From: Sinohyriopsis cumingii
Lineage: Eukaryota > Mollusca > Bivalvia > Unionida > Unionidae
DNA length: 64,000 bases
NCBI GenBank assembly: GCA_028554795.2
Contig: CM068829.1
Location: forward strand, 136,903,579 to 136,967,578
Direction of reading: 5' to 3'
Each line of letters begins with the position of its first letter. The first letter of the stretch is position 1. A program made the position numbers and the translations under genes. Shown here piece by piece: positions 41,295 through 54,359 of the stretch. A model generated the notes under the pieces. It saw nothing but the letters and a program-made list of their open reading frames with translations, had not been told where the DNA came from and did no database searches.

Positions 41295-42880
41295 ATATAA
41301 TAATAATAATAATGAGGACTTTGTATAGCGCCTAATCTTTAGAAGCTCTAAGCGCTTTGCAACATTAGACAACATAAAAACATACACAATGATATGATTA
41401 CAAAAACAAACACCATGAAATTAGAAAACATAAAAAACATGCTGAGAATATTTAAGGTAGTTAACATTATTAAGTCATTAAGTTTGTTTTTGCAGTCAGA
41501 ATAAGTAGTTTTGAGAGCACTCTTGAATGGGATCACTGCGTCTGTGTGTCTAAGTTCAGTGGGCAATTCATTCCATGTTGCTGGGCCCTGGTATGCAAAA
41601 GAATGCTGTCCATGTGACTCTGTTTTCATAGTGAGAATAATGAGTATATGATTGTCGGAAGAGGAGTGTAAGTATCTTGCTTGTGTGTACACATAGGTGA
41701 GGTCGGATAGGTATGTTGGACTAGAGTCTGTCAGTGAAACATAGCACAGAGAACTAATGTTGTGTTTGATTCTGGATCGAATGGATAGCCAGTGTTGGGT
41801 ACAGAGCAGCGGGGAGGTGTGCTCTGATTGTGGTACTCTGAGTATGATCCAAGCAGCTATGTTTTGAACTTTTTGAAGTCTCTGCAGTAGATATTAAGAT
41901 GAACCAGACAGAATTGAGTTACCATAGTCCAGTCTTGAAAGTAGTAATGAACACACAAGTGTTTTAGTGGCATCAACTGAAAGATATCTGAGAATGGAGC
42001 TGATGCGTCTCAGCTCAAGATATGCAGCCTTGCATATGTTCATGACATGTTGGTGCAATGTGAGAGTACTGTCCAGAGTAACACCTAGGTTTTGTACTGA
42101 TTGTGTGAATTTAATGTTGGTGTTGCTGATATTTATTGTGTGAGGTAAAGGACGTGAATGAGAAAGTCTTTGTGTTGTAATCAGAATGGCCTCAGTTTTA
42201 TCATCATTCATCTGCAGCTTGTTACAAGTCATCCATGATTTCACATCAGAAATGCACATCTCTACACCTTGGATGGTAGCATCAACTTCAGTTGGGTGGC
42301 TAGATTTGTATATTTGGGTGTCATCAGTGTACAACTGGTGAGACACTGGATGATGATCTATGACACTTGAGAGCAGCTGAGTGTATAGAGTGTAGAGAAC
42401 AGGTCCAAGAACAGACCCCTGTGCAACACCACAACATAGATCAACTGGGCTGGAGTGTAATCTATTTGCAGACACAATTTGTGTCCTGTGGCAAGGGCGA
42501 TATGCAGATTGTACATTGCTAAAAAGACTGTTTGAATTCAGACAAGATGCAAGCTGGGATTGAACAACCTTTTGTAAGATTTTTTATATGAATTGGAGAT
42601 TAGAAACCGGGCAGTAGTTCTTTAAATCCTTATGGTGTAGTGTTAGTTTCTTCAGCAGAGGTTTTACAATGGGAGTTTTGAAAAATGATGGAAATTATGC
42701 AGATGAGAGAGAGGTATCAATAACATCAGTTAGTGAAGGCAATACTGGATCTAAGCACTCAAGCAGCAGTAATGTTGGAATTGGATCAAGTTCACATGAC
42801 TTTGGTGCACTCTAGGATGATTACTTAAAAATGCATTTATTGGTGGTGAGAGACTAAATACATGACTTGATACTTGTGTT
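41295..42880 (-). mobile_element. CR1/L2-like LINE, reverse transcriptase and 3' end
   Basis: The minus-strand translation begins near 42,800 with DPIPTLLLLECLDPVLPSL. It passes through a fingers region with two stops and then an intact frame (42,475-41,894) holding GSVLGPVLYTLYT and the catalytic box YTDDTQIY, in which the usual YADD Ala is Thr. RLDYGNSILSGS follows, and at 41,600-41,490 the C-terminal signature GPATWNELPTELRHTD. The 3' end carries a hairpin-like gcgcttagagcttctaaag segment and a TAATAA-type repeat tail (41,299-41,314), as in L2/CR1 elements. The 5' end is truncated near 42,880. Confidence 0.85.
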
Positions 42881-43254
42881 TAGCATTAATTGGAAAGCTG
42901 AAGATTAGTAATCTTTTGACATACATATCTTAATTGTACCATTTAATTTACAAAATTCAATGTAATTTGCATTGGTAAAATGTGTAGCACAAGAAAAGTC
43001 ATTATGAATCAGAGATAAATCATATCTTTGTTTTGTCTGGAGCTTGACTAATTTATTGCACATTTCTGTACACTATTTTGTCTTTAATCCAGGATTATTC
43101 ACTGCATTCGGATGCATTTCATGGTGAAAATTCACCAGCTGGATTTAAAAGTGGTGAATATTGCTAGCGATTGTTCTGCAAACCCTGTATGTCACAAGGA
43201 GTCAGTGTATTCAAGGACTCATACAGTATTTACAAGTTCTCATTGACATTTCAG

Positions 43255-46200
43255 ATGAAAATGAAGAACTGAAAAAAGATGAAAATCTCAAGTGGAAACC
43301 TTTCTGGTCAGCCATCTCATCCAAAACCTCCTGAAATGGAGAGTATTTTGCAGACTCCAAGATTTCCTCTTATCCTGCTGGTATGTTCTATTTAGTTTAT
43401 CTGGTCTCTTTTTATTTTTTATCAATTGCTTTTATACCATGCCACAATTGGAAATTCTTTATCAAAAGTATGTATAAATTTCATCATTTTTCTGTCTGTT
43501 TAATAAGATGTGTTTAAGAGTACTTACTTACTCATGATGCTGTATATATGAGATTAGATGTTTTGTTAAAAAAGAATGCATTTTGTGATATATTGTATCA
43601 CTGCTTTATATACAGTGGTCATTGCAACCAGTATGCATTTTGTTTACATGCCAAAAAATCCAGTCTGATTTCTTTGTTTCTTTTTTACTGCAATTAAGGA
43701 GTAGTGATAATCTTTATACTCTTAGCTGCATCCAGAAGGACAACACCATCACCATCCCCATCCACTCTGGAGTGGAGAATATAAAGATTTCTCTCTGCCA
43801 GTTCCTCTGCAAGTAGTAGGCATTGAGGATGGAAAAAAAATGTACATTATAGAATAATGAAACAAATACTACAGGTGTTGACTTTTATATAATCTCTTAT
43901 TTCATTTACAGCTCTCTAAATACGAGTAGGTCAATTATACACTGTATTTATGAATTTAATTCTCATCTAAGGTAGTAGAACTGTTTTATGTTTGACAAAA
44001 TGTTGGGTAATTTGTGGCCATACACTAAAAACACATTTTATAGCATTTAAAAATGCTTATGTTCAATGCACGTAAAACTCATTGGTTTGTTGTCACTTCA
44101 GTTGATAATAGTCTTGTCATCTTGTAGACATTTTGAATGTTAGTGTTCAATGCTAAGGTCATATACATTGATTCAACATCAAAATTTGTTTGCAAAATGG
44201 AAGATTATGACATGAAAGCACAAGCTCTTGTAGCTTAGATACTGTTATTTCAGAACATTGTGAGATGTTAATTAATTAAATTATAGGTCATAAAACATAC
44301 TGTTCAAGACTTATTTGTGCAAATAAACAATGAATTGTTTTTCATTGATGTGTCAACTGTTCATCATTCCATTGGTTTTTTTTATTTTTCTTTCTGATGT
44401 ATACCATTGTCTTGTGTAAGTCAGACGCCTAAACCATCTACATTGAATGCAGACTTTACAGACACCAGCAGTGAAACAACATATCCAGGGAATAAAAAAA
44501 TAAAGGATTATGGAAAAAGTTTTCATATAAACTGTACAAAAACCATGTATTTCATTCCATAAATATATTTCATTGTTAAACCCATGTTCACTGTACAGAT
44601 CTTTTTAAGGAGTTTATAATAATGATCTTGATCTTTCAAAACTAATTTCATCACAAATCTGTTACAGATTTCCAGTTCAATGTACTTATGAAACTGGACA
44701 CAAATATTGAGAATTTGTTGGAGCAGCTGGCCCTCCAAGTTCATACACAAGGCCCAGACACAGAATATAGAGAAGAAATTCTTGCAATGCCATGTGATTC
44801 AGTGGAGGAACTAGAGGGCCTTTGCCAGAGGTTGGAGGAGAATCCCAAACTCTCCAAGAAGATGGTAAATTGGGGCTTTATTTTCTATTTAAAAAAACTG
44901 TTATAACCTTTATTTGCTGTTGTGAACCTCAAAATAATTTATGCAAGTTCTGCAGTGCCTGTATAATTATTTTTGGGGGTGGGGTGAACATGTAGTGGTC
45001 GGCTGTTTTGTCTTACGGATGTAGGCCAAAACATGTTTAGAGATGAACATGTAACAGGTATTTTACTACATATACACTATTACATATGATGTGGCTACTT
45101 TAATTCAATCCTTGAGTGAATGTCATTTATGAAGTTAATAGATTCACGGTGGTTAATTTGGTTTATAATTGCTATTAGTACATTGTGTTGCATAGTTAAT
45201 GTTATCAAATTTTTTTCAAGTTAGAGAAATTAAATTTGCTTGCAAAACCATGGCAAAAAATAACTATATACAAGCATATTTTGTCACATCGATCATGAAA
45301 TACTACTACTAATAATAATATCAAAATCAAAAAATAGTAATATTATTATTATTATTTTCAGATATGCTACTTGAGCTCCCTTGGCAGGTTTACAATTGGG
45401 GATAGTGTCTGCAGGATGATGAAAAAGCTTAAAACAAAAAGACTGGCCAGAGTATAGTCCAAAGGGACGTAAAGGGAAAAAAGCATTTCAAGAGCTTGTG
45501 ATATGTCAGGTTTTGATAAGTAAGTATGGCTTGATTTAAATTGTGTTTTTCATGTGACTTGCCAGAGATTTTTAAATGAATTGATAAAGTAACTTGAGAC
45601 CACATTTCAAAGTACATGTTTTAAAAATATTCCATTGATTATTGCTGGCATTTAGAAAAATGCAATGCATCCTTTGTTGTGAAACTTTTTTAAAACATTG
45701 TATTACTCTTGCAGAAGCCTGCTTGAAAACTAATGGCAAAGCAAAGGCAAATGGAATGGAAGAGACCATATCAGAGACCCTCAAATATGCACCCAACCAA
45801 CGCAGAATGATAAAAAACAAGGTAATCCAAATGACTCTTATTTCATCAATATTGGATTCAGTTTCGTCTTTTAAAGCATAGTATTTGCAAAGCGGATGCA
45901 TTTCTAAACTGATAACACAATCAGCTTATCCTATTGCCCAGGACTATCAAAGCTAGAGTCCAGCTAACTACAATATGCATATATCTTGTCTGATCGGACA
46001 AGTGCCTCCATTTGGAATTTTTATTCACATGAAATATTTGGATGAAATAAATTCATCTTTGTGCAAATTGATTGCACCATCCACTTGCCAGAAATGATAA
46101 GAAAGTGCAAAGTTATCTTGTATCATGGCTTAACGATAGTAAGGGAAGCACAAGTGCAGTGAAGAAAATTTCATACATTTTTATAATGCTGATTAACATG

Positions 46201-46294
46201 ACTTCTGCATATGTAACTAGTGCTGAGATGATATGACTTTATTTAAGCATTACAATTTTGTTTTAATTTGCAGGTGCCTGAGCAGAAGAAGTAA
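43255..46294 (+). pseudogene. Spliced host gene for a DUF4806-like protein, with frame breaks
   Basis: A chain of exons with matching phases can be traced: 43,255-43,380, 43,726-43,812, 44,425-44,518, 44,668-44,864, 45,362-45,519, 45,715-45,821 and 46,274-46,294. The last ends VPEQKK and stop, with AATAAA at 46,358. AG acceptors and GT donors (strong GTAAGT at 45,520) are present throughout. The late exons give VEELEGLCQRLEENPKLSKK, then YLSSLGRFTIGD, MMKKLKTKRLA and YSPKGRKGKKAF, the pattern of DUF4806 domains. A one-base shift near 45,450 breaks exon 5, and another seems to lie in the first exon near 43,300. So it is a young pseudogene, a variant allele or contains sequence errors. The function of DUF4806 proteins is unknown to me. 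The first exons may lie upstream of the Polinton. Confidence 0.6.
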
Positions 46295-46357
46295 TAGATA
46301 AACTTTACAGTGGAGTTGGAGACTGATTCTGATTCATAATCTTAATTAAATCTAGAA

Positions 46358-46363
46358 AATAAA
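46358..46363 (+). terminator. Poly(A) signal of the DUF4806-like gene
   Basis: AATAAA lies 64 bases after the predicted stop codon. Confidence 0.5.
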
Positions 46364-46379
46364 CATTAAAGTCATATTA

Positions 46380-46985
46380 AAATATCTGTTGTATTGTTTC
46401 CTTCTTTCATTTTTCTCTTAAAAACAAATGTCTGAACCTTTAGTCTGTAAATTCAGTGGATTCCTTATCAGCCCATCTACTTTTACTTTACACCATGCTA
46501 CTTTAAAAAAAAAATGAATTATCCCCATTGGGGTAGGTCCCCCCAACCCCCCACCCTACTTTGTCAACTTACCTGCCACATTTAAATCTAATGGAAGGCC
46601 CTGCTGTAAAGCCTGTTAGTAAAACTACCCAACAAGAGGATTTCATACATTTGCAACTCCTAGGTGGATGGTAATGTTTTCATTTTTGTAATGTAGATTT
46701 GGACATTCTTGCCACCAGTATGGAATATGTGTTTCAGAAACACAAGCAGCTTTCATCAGATTTGCATAAAGGTTTTATATGTTGTGAGTATGTTGTAGGA
46801 AGTTTTTTTAAATAACATCATATGAGATGATGCCAGTGGAAATGGCAGAAAAGTGTCTGTATTGTTCACCAACTACACCTTGTTCTTACAAAATGTGGCT
46901 GTTACACATTCCCATGATGATGTCACTGACAGCCATCAGTGAGGAATGCCCCAAGAAGCATAATACAAATTGCTTCCATTGTAAT
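46380..46985. other. No gene recognised
   Basis: Sequence between the DUF4806-like gene and a SINE, without supported features. Confidence 0.4.
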
Positions 46986-47002
46986 TGTTACAATTCCATT
47001 CT

Positions 47003-47319
47003 GACCACTCCAGTGTCCTAGTGGTTAGAGTGTCCGCCTCAGAAGCGGGAGGTCATGGGTTCAAACCCCAGCCAAGTCATACCAAAGACTTACAAAAATG
47101 GTATTAACAGCTACCTCGCTAGACGCTCAGCATTAAGAGGTTAGTGTTAGGACTGATCGGCCTGGTGTCAGGATAATGTGACTGGGTGCAACATCATACT
47201 ACATGTTTGCAGCATGATGCCCCAGTGCTATACATCACTATAAACTGCCACACTGCAGACATCGTAGCAATATGACTGAAAAATTATTCAAGCTACGTTA
47301 AAAATCCAATCACACACAC
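47003..47319 (+). mobile_element. tRNA-derived SINE with 13-bp target duplications
   Basis: The perfect direct repeat acaattccattct flanks it (46,990-47,002 and 47,320-47,332). A box tagtggttagag is at 47,019-47,030 and B box ggttcaaaccc at 47,058-47,068. The body (attaagaggttagtgtt...) and the CA-repeat tail match the 3' parts of the repeats at 652 and 13,428. This copy defines the real limits of the SINE at about 317 bp. Confidence 0.9.
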
Positions 47320-47332
47320 ACAATTCCATTCT

Positions 47333-48600
47333 ACGATCCAGAACCAACACTAATTCCGTAGTACAGTTCTTGCATTTCAATCCAATTTTGCTTTTGAAAT
47401 GTAGTGCCACTCAATTCATAATGAACCCATTCATTTCAAACACTCGCAAATACATATTATTCCTGTCTACAACTGAAAAATATCTATATAAAAAAATGTG
47501 TAACTGTGTTTTATGCAAGGGCATGGAGATGCACAAAAACTTGCACCTGAAGCTTGAATAAATCCCCGACTGTGGATAAGACTTTACCCATCGATTACCC
47601 CAGCTTGGGGATAAATTCCGACCGTGGCGATTTATTATATATCCTATGACTGCTCCAGCTTGAGGGCAAAATCCAAGCACATCCCTAAAAAGATAACAAG
47701 TATAGCGGCTCTTTACCTTCTGTAAATGCCACTTGAGCTTCCTGATGCTGTTGTATCTGCCATTTGACAGAATCACGAATGTGGATATATTTCTTAATTG
47801 CCTCTAGTTGTTGAGTTAGTTTAGCTGTATGAAATTCCTTTGTGCAGACTCGCTCATTATTAATATTACAACAGTGATTTAATTACACATTACCTGTCAG
47901 CACACCGATGATAAGTCAGTTATTTTATAACACACCAACAAGCTTGCCCCTTGCACCCCCCTCCCCCCTTTTTTTTTATTTGGGCACCTGTGGACATGAA
48001 TCTGCAAGGCTCAAATTGTCATTTTTAATATAAGATCTCAACATTTTTAAGGCCTTAATTTTAAAGACATCCTTAAAACCCCCAAAAAGTTATCAACTGG
48101 ATCACCAGCCTTCGTTTAGAGTAACAGCAAGTATATATATATATTTAGGTCTAAGGAAACACAATAAAAATGTTTGATTTAACAATGACATATTTGCCTC
48201 AGGTCTGTGATCCTGAAGTGAATATTAACTGTCCATTTATTTTCTTGGCTTTTCTTTACTAGGAAATTGATTATAGAGATTTCTGCGATGGTGAAGGCAA
48301 TGTAAAACTTAGTTACTATAACATACTTTTTACGCCATGTTTGAAAAAATAAATCCAATGGAAAGGTTATAGTCTGAACATCTTCATTAAATTAAGTTAA
48401 TATAGGGGAAAAAACTTTAAGAGTTCATAAATATTTTTCAGTGCTGAATAAAGATATAACACTTTCTGCTGTGATTTTAATAGTTTCTGAGAGCATGAAA
48501 AATTTCTAGAACTATAATGTATAAATGTTTTCAAAAGATTATATTAATATGAGGGAAAAATCTGTTATGAAATAAACCGACAAGATCTTGTATGAATTCA
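47333..48600. other. No gene recognised; non-coding
   Basis: A weak internal repetition (cccagcttggggataaa, gctccagcttgagggcaaa) lies near 47,600-47,670. Nothing else is supported. Confidence 0.4.
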
Positions 48601-48609
48601 TGTTATCTT

Positions 48610-49115
48610 TAAATATGATATTTGTGTGAAAATATCTGGAAGAAAAAACAAGATGGTGCCACTCACACATACAATGTGGTTGCCACAGTAGCCATATTAA
48701 GAAACTTTTTATCGCTACTTCTGAATGGATAATTGTGTCAGCGTGTCAACATGTGTACAAAATACTTATGTTGATGTCTAGCAGGTCCTGAATGAGAATT
48801 ATGGTGCTGTACAGACATCCTATAAGGCCACCAATGTGGCCATCCTGAAAATCCTGTTATAACTACTTCTCCTGAATGAATCGTCATATCAGTGAAAGAC
48901 TTCTTATGTCTAGTTGGACGTAAATGAAAATAGTGCCAATCTAACCTCCAATATGGCTGTTTTAATGGGCATCTGGAAAACCCCTTCCTTGCTACTTCTC
49001 CTAGATGGCTGGTCATTTTGACATTGTACTTTCACTAGATGACCTATTTGATGTCTGGTTGGCCGTAAATGGAACTATGCATATGGTTTTGATGTCTAGT
49101 TGGTCCTAAATGTGG
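48610..49115. repeat. Degenerate tandem repeat, unit about 130 bp
   Basis: The phrase ctacttctcctgaatgg recurs in variant form near 48,715, 48,862 and 48,995, and gatgtctagttggtcctaaatg near 48,773, 48,905, 49,050 and 49,100. This indicates about four diverged units. Confidence 0.6.
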
Positions 49116-51210
49116 TTTTTGCTGCTCATAAACTTCTAATGGTATTATAGTTGGTTCCTTAATGAAACTGCTGTACAAAATTAAAAGGCCTTCTGACTTT
49201 CTATCAAGTTGGATACAATTATCTTTACTAGCTAGGATTTCTTGATCCTCTTTTTTATACATCAACCCTTCGCATATGTAGTTAGCTAAAACAGTATTTT
49301 GAACAATTAATTGCCCTCTTGCAAATAAAATCCCAACTGCATGCTTTTACCAGTGTGAGAGCTCCTTATATAAGTAGCTAAGTATTCAGTAACTGAATTT
49401 CCACATCCACATGCATCAACTCAGAATTAAAAGTTGCAAAACATATACAAATTTGAAAATCTTGAGACGTGTCACTTTGCATGGTGGGTGTTATGATTTA
49501 AATGCAACAAGGAAATTGAATTAGGGTTAATTTCTTTAAGCTGTATTCAATCATGGGGCCCTGGATTATAGAATGGTCTAGGCATACACATCACTAATCA
49601 ACTCTCTCTAGTCCAACCAATGTGTGTATATGGGAAAGTTTGCCAGTAGCGTTATGTGTGTTGATTTCTTCCAATAAATATGTTGGCTGCCATGTAAAGT
49701 CTATGATGTCCTGAAAAATGGTGTTAAGCTCCATACAAGCAAGCTAAACAATCAATGATATAATGGAACAGTAGACACCATTTTAGCTAAATATGCCAAG
49801 AATTGATTTAGAGACTTGGTTAGTGATGATGACTTAAAATTGGCAAGGGATTAAAAAGATAAAAGAAATGACCTTTCATGGCACTGTAATATAACAAATG
49901 AGGAAAAACAAAAGTTTATTGCATTTGAACCTTTTGTTTTTTCACAGTTTCAATTTAAGTCATAAGGCCCCTTATTTTGCCTTACCAAACATATAGCAAG
50001 TTATTACCTCAAACCCTAGCACTAATAATGCCTCACAAGTAAGCAGTCTTTTATGAAGTCTCGGGTCTGAGTATATGTCTAGCAATACTTATGTCCAGTT
50101 TCTTTATAAAATTCTTTCTCACATGGTACAGTTTTCAGAGAGACACGATAAATTCAACAAGTGTGGTAATGAAGGAACAGGCATTCTTTATTTATGCACA
50201 CATCCCAAAGGGACATTGCTATGTTTGAATCAACACTGAACTGAAGAATGGAGCATCAGTTGCATCAATTAAAATATTGTGGCCCATACAAAATACTGCA
50301 AGGACTATAATCAATTTATGAGTGCAATGGGCATGAATTACTGTAGCAGACTGGAGGAAGTAATCCGAATTTATTAATATCTTGAAGCTAAATATAGTAA
50401 AGTTTTCATCTATAATCTGTGGAATCGTTTTTGCACACAGTTTGCAGGATTTGTCTTTGGGTCATCGTTTTTCTTTTTCTTCATCTTTCTAGCTTATGGT
50501 ATCTTGATAAGTCTTATGGTGCCGTGCAACTGCACTTGATGATTACCACAACCAGTGACATTGTATCAGATCTTCTGGGATCAGATGATTCAATGCAAAT
50601 TCCACATAACCTATCACCATCCTCATGTTTGCCATCTGACTTACTAAGTTATTTTGCCTAAATAATAATAAAAACAATCTGGTCTGATGTATTGATAGCG
50701 TTCTGAATGACCATAATATATTCTCTGTATCTACCCTAGAAAATCCTGAGTGGATCGCTGTTTGGTTTTAATAAACCAAAGTAATCCAATGAAAGGCATT
50801 TTACAGACACAAGTGTCTGTTTCCTGTATGCAGTGATTAAATGATAGTATTATGTCTTTATTTTTTTAAAACTGATGATACATATGATCACCTTCAATGT
50901 GCAATATTAGTTATGTTAATTAACGAGTGGGCAATATTTGAATTTCAAAGATAAAAGTGTATGCCATGATCACTTTAGTAGGATGATTTGTCAAGTGAGG
51001 TTATCTTTTCTGTTTGAATAAATATTGTTAACTAAACTATTTTCGCAAGTTACGACATAAGAATGATTCAAAGAAAGAAAATTCATTAAATTGAACATAT
51101 AAAATGTAATACTGCAACAGAGTCTAGATGAACTATTTCTTCAGAGACACAATCCAGACTCTGTGGCAGCAAAATTATCAAATAGGACACAACTAAGAGA
51201 CAATCACATT
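49116..51210. other. No gene recognised; possibly intronic
   Basis: A possible exon after tttgcag at 50,433-50,446 could not be assigned to a family. No other supported feature was seen. Confidence 0.35.
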
Positions 51211-51215
51211 TTCAG

Positions 51216-51336
51216 TCACAATGGTTTGACAATTATCAATGGCTTGAATTCATTGACTGTGAAGGCAAAGTGATTTGCAGTTACTGCAAAAAAAGTTCCC
51301 AAACTGTCACAGATTTTAAATTCTACCAGTGGACTT
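51216..51336 (+). CDS. Putative host exon with TTF-type zinc-finger segment
   Basis: The exon has a pyrimidine-rich acceptor (cacattttcag) and a consensus donor (gtaagtg at 51,337). Its translation reads QWFDNYQWLEFIDCEGKVIC and then SYCKK. The W-x5-WL and CxxC spacing with a preceding acidic patch is typical of the TTF-type zinc finger at the N-terminus of hAT-derived proteins such as ZNF862-like factors. Partner exons were not found with confidence; an open frame at 52,153-52,319 ending at a GT may belong to the same gene. It could also be a fragment of a hAT transposase. Confidence 0.45.
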
Positions 51337-51344
51337 GTAAGTGT

Positions 51345-53740
51345 AACTGACAAATTCAGGATTTAATCAAGCAAGTCTCATGATAGTATTATACCTAATA
51401 AAGCAAAATGTAGCACAGTATATTCATGACATTTAGGCCAGCATGTACAAAATATTCCTCAAGTTACAGTTGCTAGCACTCCACTAAGAAATGTCATTTT
51501 ATAATAAATAAAAATGTAATGGAAAAAAAAAATTGATAAAGTGATTGCACTCTTTAACATAGCCTACTACCTAACTCAATAATGAAAATGATTTGGTTCA
51601 TTATATCTTTGTGTTTTATGGAATAAATGCATACATCTGATTGAATTTTAGGCAAGAGACTGAACTTTTGGGTTAAGTTAAAATGTATGTGGAACAAATG
51701 CATTTTCTAAAACTACTTGTATCAGTGTGCATTGTGACTTTTCTTTAAGATAACTCTAAATGGTACTGGGTATATATCATTTTCTTCAACTGCACACTGT
51801 TGTCTTCCATTTGATTTGATGACTTACAGCTATACTGTCTACACAGTAGGCCTCAGTATCAGGAAAAATTCTGTATACTTCAGTTACAGCTGAAATAAGT
51901 TTTGCATTAGTACCTGAATCAGACAAAAAAGGTTGTGTTCTGGTGTGTGAATAGAAATGGCTAAAAGTAATATAGACAAAAGCCATAAGAGTACACAAGT
52001 TACATATGAAAACCACCAATTCACTTGCATGTGTGGCATACAAGTTCAAAGATTTGCTTTATGTTTATTTGTGTACACACATTGTTCAACTCCTAAGATA
52101 TTTTAAGAGCTATTTCTCTATTGTATGCATAATTCATTTACAAATGTGATTAGTGGGCCACACCGAAGGCCATACTATTAGTTCACTTGGCAATATGGTA
52201 ACGTCAGCTGAAAAGCATAATCATCCATTAAAAGAGCATTATGATATGAACATTAGGTATTTAGAACATATAGATTTTTCTTTTCCAAATGGAGTCCAAG
52301 TAATTATTGCCCAATCCAGGTATAATTTTGTACACAAGTAAAGAATAAGATAAATCTTCATTTATTTGCAATTGACAATACACTTCTTAATGAATATACA
52401 CTTTTACATTTATTTTGTATCACTTGAATAAACAATATTTCTTTCAGTTCATTTTAAACTTTTATTTTATATCACTTGAGTAAACAATATCTCTTTCATT
52501 TCATTTAACACTTAGAAACAGGTTCTTCAAGTTACAATAATCAACTCTGGAAACAATAAACAAACTGGAACTTTTGACCTAATTATATTACATTTACTAG
52601 GGTTAAAACAATAAATTCCTTAACATAATAAATTAACAGTTCCAGTTAATCAAACACAAAATCATCTTTTATACAGGGTGTGAACTGTTAATATTTACAG
52701 GATAAAGCTTATAGTTTCCAAATTGATTGAAGCTTACATGTTGCAGTTGCTGGCACATATCTATTTCCAGCATGGTTTGCATACATTCCACCTTTAATAA
52801 TTTTGTTACTTCCCTACCCCACCCCATTCAGTAACAAGTATCAAAAATCAGGCTCATTCTAAGGCAAAGTCTGTAACTTGTGTACCACAGTCATCAGAGT
52901 GACAAAGATGCAAAACTTTATGATGCCTGTCAAAGGAAGAAAACAGTTTGTTGTTTACCCAAGTTTTGAACCAGTTAACTTGAATTCTCAGACCATCAAT
53001 TGCTACAGCCCCACTAATTACAATTGTTAGGGAATAATGAGAACTCACCTTCAGTTATCTGTGTATATATATAATTTTAATAACCAAGAATACCGGATGT
53101 CTGGGAACATTATAGCATTCAATGGTAACGTCAGAACTGAGATGAGAGAATTAAACAAGCATAGTACATGACATAATATATCCATAAACTATTGACTGGG
53201 AAAAATACTACAGAACACCATTTCTGCTGGCAGTAAGATGTTGAACCTATATGTCATAAATATCAGGTTGGACATCTAGGACCAGTAATATTCATAATGG
53301 GCAGTACCCACCCCCACCCCCCAAGTGAGAAGGGCCTGATTTGTAATCTAAGCCACCCAACCTATCACAGCCTTTATAGTACTTGAAACAAATATTGATT
53401 AATAGTAAAACAAACTCTGAAAGTTATTAAAACCAATTTGTTATATTTCCATAACTCTGCATAGTTAACTGTGCAAGCAGACTTAAACATATCAGTGTAT
53501 GACAGTTAAATTGAGCTATAACATCGATTAACAGAAGCTACGAATTCATCAACAAGCAGTGAACAATCATCTTCACAATAAATGTCAAACATTAGCATCC
53601 ATAAGCTGTCAAGACAAGTTGTTACACTGGATATATAATCATCCATTTATTTCAAACAAGCTGTGAAAAACGAACCTCACGTCCGCTATATGTACGCTGG
53701 CCATTGCAAAGGATGCTTTAATAGATTAATGTTTATCGTC
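51345..53740. other. No gene recognised; one short tandem duplication
   Basis: A 2-copy repeat of about 65 bp (tatcacttgaataaacaatat...) occupies about 52,406-52,520. Otherwise there are no supported features, apart from a candidate exon near 52,153-52,319 with weak support. Confidence 0.35.
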
Positions 53741-53754
53741 GTGTCTTGACAACC

Positions 53755-53965
53755 ATTTTGCGCGCGCACACCGGAAAGTCATGCTATATATTTGTTACTT
53801 GTGAACGTATTCGTGGGCAGTACGCTATATATTGTTCCCGGGGCCGTATTCGCGGGCAGAATGCTATATGTTTGTTCTTCGTGAACGTATTTTTGGGCAG
53901 TTACTTTGTCATCTTCAACCTAAAGGTCAAAACTGCCCATGAAATTTATATATCTGCCCACGAAC
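53755..53965 (+). repeat. Three to four copies of a repeat of about 58 bp
   Basis: Units share gaacgtattcgtgggcagta followed by cgctatatattgtt (near 53,802, 53,848 and 53,883). A related gcccacgaacc lies inverted at 53,956-53,966. Confidence 0.6.
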
Positions 53966-54138
53966 CGAAAACATGAATAGGACTATAACATAAGTGTATA
54001 TACTTATTTTCAACATATACATAATTACTATGTAAGAAATACAACCTATGTATATGTATTTTGATTTGAAATGTAAACTATATCATGTCCTTCCCGTAAA
54101 CCCACTTTCGGGATGACTGCCCACAACGCACCTAAAAC

Positions 54139-54206
<68 letters not shown>
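54139..54206. repeat. (TA)n microsatellite
   Basis: An uninterrupted TA run. Long frames across it are artefacts. Confidence 0.95.
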
Positions 54207-54208
<2 letters not shown>

Positions 54209-54359
54209 ATGACCCAGTAAAGGCTGCCTGCTTCCGCTTATGGATTCTAGCATGTAGAAAAGGTTTCAGGGTTCTGACATCACTGCGTTTCTCTGAAAGC
54301 ACAATATTACAGCAAGCAATGGTAATTCTGATCATTAACTACATGGCATCATGTACGTG

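Noticed and set aside
47411..47776. Minus-strand 121-codon frame
   Set aside because: No recognised family and it overlaps weakly repetitive sequence. No splice or promoter evidence.
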